Shown in pieces: positions 61,221 to 64,000 of a DNA stretch of 64,000 nucleotides (position 1 is its first letter; each line of letters starts with the position of its first letter). The notes under the pieces were generated by a model. The model was not told the DNA's origin. It searched no databases and worked only from the letters and a program-made list of their open reading frames with translations. Where the stretch lies: NCBI GenBank assembly GCA_017163975.1, contig JAFFSR010000218.1:8249501-8313500 (forward strand), in the 5' to 3' direction. Both the position numbers and the translations under genes were made by a program. Source of the stretch: Anastatus disparis (lineage: Eukaryota > Arthropoda > Insecta > Hymenoptera > Eupelmidae).

Positions 61221-64000
61221 TCAAATATTGTATTACAGAATCTATGAGTAACGTATAATTTGATGGTTGAAGCAACTTAACATAATTAATAGATTATATA
61301 TGTACTTTAACTTTTTACATTTATACCATTAATTATAATTGAATGAAGGTGTTTCAATGATAGCACGACTCTTTCATCTATAGGAAGACCATACAGGTTA
61401 GATTAAGTTAACATATTAATGTGTTAGTATTTCAATATTGTCATATGATACCATCTATTAATTAAATATTTTGAAAGCACGTCCGCACTAGAATTAAGTA
61501 AATTGAATAGGAATGTCATTAATTAAAAATGAATTTGTGCATATTATATTTTTTTAAACAACCGGTTATTTTCATCTGAAAGTTAACCAAAAAACTAACC
61601 TTCACGAAATCACTCAACTGACCAATGAAACTGCTTAATCTTCTCGCCAACATAACCAAAAATGTCCCATAAGTTAAAAATTATTTAGAACCATAATTCA
61701 AAAATAACTATTAAAACGAAACAAAAAGGTCTAGAAAAAAAAACCAAACAAAAATAGAAACAAGTAATATTTGAGTGTATAATTTTATAAAGCTTTTTGA
61801 ATTATAGATATATATACTACTCGAAAACAATAACTGCACTTTATTGCGTGCTTACAATGACTAATCGTTAAGTTTTCAAAATAAAGATGAATTATGTTTG
61901 TAACAACTGTTGTAAGTTCAAGTAACAAACATCAATTAAACAAAGTAGCATTTGGAAGAATTATGGTAATTAACGTCTGATATTATAACAATTATTTGTT
62001 TAATTGAAATTTCTCTATTATTCCATTATTAAAATAAATGTTTGAAGTGAAAGTAGCATTAAAAATTATGTAAAAAAATGTTCGTGGTCATTTTTTGCAC
62101 TAACCAAAAGTTTGGAATGTAACAAGTTATAAAAGACATAATTCATCTCAGAAAAAGTTAACAAAGGCAATTTTAGTATAAATTATCAATTTATTTTACT
62201 TTGAAAAAAAAGAACTAAATACTAACAAGAAAACTTTTATTGTAGTTAAAACTTACAACAAAATACATAAACATGATGAGATAAAATATTCTTTGATTTT
62301 GTTTTTTTAAAGAACTATAACCTGCACTAGAAGGTTTTCAATCAATAAATTGAATACTGAGAAAAGAAAAGTACTCTGTTCTTTAATTAACTAAAGTTAC
62401 TTTACGCCGTCTAATTTCGTAGAACGAAATAAATCTTCATTACTTGTATTCCATTAAGCTTTTTCTTTTCTTTATTTTTTTTTACTCTCTCTTCTCTCTC
62501 TCTTTTTTTTATTTTAAGCGTAACTTCAGACATCTTTTAAACACCAAGCTCTAAGTTTTTATCAAGCAAAAGCAGTTTATTCTCACTAAAGGTCAGCAAC
62601 ATCAATGGAATACTTTGTGAGAGAGGGAGAGAGTAAGAGAGGCTTATAAGATTAAAAAGGTTTATTCACGGTATAAAGTATGAATGACTACGTATAGGTG
62701 AAAAAATATGGTCTTATAAATTATTTTGGGTATTGATTTTATACCTAATGTAATAAATAAGCAGGCATAGGATTTTTGTTTACTCAAAAAGGCAGCTTTT
62801 TTTAGAAAAAAATGTTAAATTTTAATTCCTGTTTCTTCTTATTTGAAAAAACATTGTCTTTTACTAATTTTAAATCTTTGTACAAAAAATTTGAAATTCA
62901 AATTTTTTGGAAAAATATATATTGCAAAGCCTACTGAGAAATCTCATGAATCAAAATTTTATGTAATTAAAAGCAGTGAAATAATGATATTTAATTTACA
63001 ACCTTTTGACAAGTCATACAGAGCATGTTTGTTTTACAATTTTTTCGAAAAACACATATAATTAAAACGTTTTTAGATAGAATTTTTAATTAAAAATTTT
63101 TAATGAAAAATTTTTTTAGTCTTTAAATAATGACATTTTACACGAAATCTCAGGTGAGGGCATAAATACAATTTTTAGTGAAAAAATTTCAAGTAAAAAA
63201 TTAGCAAAGAAATACTTCAATCATATGTTTTTCAAAGAGCCGTATGGAAAAATATGCGTATGTATACAACATATTAAAATGTTCTAAGAGTCGATGTTTC
63301 ATAAATTTAATTATTTTAGAAATTTTTTATATTAATTTTAGAAATCTTTTTACTGATGAATTTTCTTTTGTTGCATAAAGTTAACACAAAGGTCTAAAAT
63401 TTTTAAGTTAATTAAATATATCACCTGTAAATGAATTCTGAAATTTTTCAAAGTACGTGAGAAACATTCAAATTAATCATTAATTAGTACTTTAATTATA
63501 CTATATTTATTATTTAACATTTGGAATTCGATACACACTATTACAAAATATTAACTTCCACTACAATTTTACAATAACCCTACAATCTATAACTTTTACA
63601 AAATTTTTAGTTTAAAAAAAAAACTGAAAATGGCTTACTCGTTTAACAATAGCAAAATTAATTTTATCATCAACTAGCTAAAAAAAAGTGAACGAGAGCA
63701 AGAGAGAGAGAGAGGTAGAAAGAGCCAGAAGATCCATAACAACAACATTGTTCGACGACGCTGTCGTTGTCTGTCGCTGAAAAAGCTCTTGAAATTCCTC
63801 TCGTAGCGAAAAAAAAGCAATAGTGTAACCGTGCTAGACAAAACCCTTTATCGTACATTGTATCTATATAGATATATTTATGTATATATGTGTATAGATG
63901 AACATTTTGTTATTTCTTGCAAACGCGAAACGTTACACCTCCCATCCTCTCTCTCTACTCATCCTCTTCAAACTATTATCAAAGATATCCGTATCACCGA
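61221..64000. other. Non-coding A/T-rich DNA
   Basis: No gene is recognised. CT/T tracts lie at 62460-62515, with a GA repeat at 62619-62640 and another at 63700-63715. The 72-codon frame at 62843-63061 has no domain and the same composition as its surroundings. The final 350 bp (63660-64000) is a mixed-composition island with CpGs. Confidence 0.5.

Noticed and set aside
1..64000. CRISPR arrays, operons, bacterial promoters or integrated viral genes
   Set aside because: Spliced genes and overall texture are eukaryotic. No regularly spaced direct repeats with unique spacers and no viral or transposase coding sequence were seen.

Overview
This is A+T-rich eukaryotic nuclear DNA, almost certainly from an insect. 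The evidence is spliced genes with short GT-AG introns, an insect-like lin-52, tRNA-derived SINE copies, TA-flanked MITE-like elements and pervasive GA/CT tracts. A hymenopteran is my best guess from the overall texture, but nothing in the window proves the order. About 95% of the window is non-coding, and most reading frames longer than 60 codons are chance products of A/T tracts and microsatellites.

Only one gene cluster is clearly real. At about 26.8-30.5 kb two genes stand head to head. lin-52 (minus strand, 26794-27141) encodes a MuvB/DREAM core subunit. A seven-exon gene on the plus strand (28388-30542) encodes a 491-residue protein with TPR-like repeats, a probable UBA-like segment, two arrays of 9-residue repeats and a C-terminal RRM. 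A CpG-containing interval at 27.58-27.80 kb lies between them and looks like a shared promoter.

The rest is best read as the inside of one very large intron transcribed on the plus strand. Near 14.4 kb and 48.0 kb there are textbook recursive (ratchet) splice sites: a pyrimidine tract, then CAG fused directly to GTGAGT. Each is followed 39-47 nt later by a strong GTAAGT donor, which is the recursive-exon arrangement. On this reading lin-52 and the TPR/RRM gene are nested in the intron of a host gene whose exons lie outside the window. This is inference, but the two sites support it independently.

Mobile elements and structured repeats sit through the intronic sequence. There is a 1.2-kb, almost fully inverted foldback element built of ACGT palindromes (18403-19621), two TA-flanked MITE-like elements (2415-2637, 36689-37155) and a 0.4-kb foldback (33322-33721). 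There is also a CpG-rich double hairpin (54872-55084), two copies of a tRNA-derived SINE (11927-12107 plus, 61022-61220 minus) and two copies of a second tRNA-like family (35919-35995 plus, 48276-48351 minus). A/T deserts alternate with GC-richer islands carrying GA/CT tracts (about 20.8-21.3, 22.1-22.9, 37.4-39.3, 40.4-42.0, 52.8-53.0 and 54.1-54.4 kb). These islands could be intronic enhancers or promoters. One contains a 30-codon frame with a signal-peptide-like start (41922-42014).
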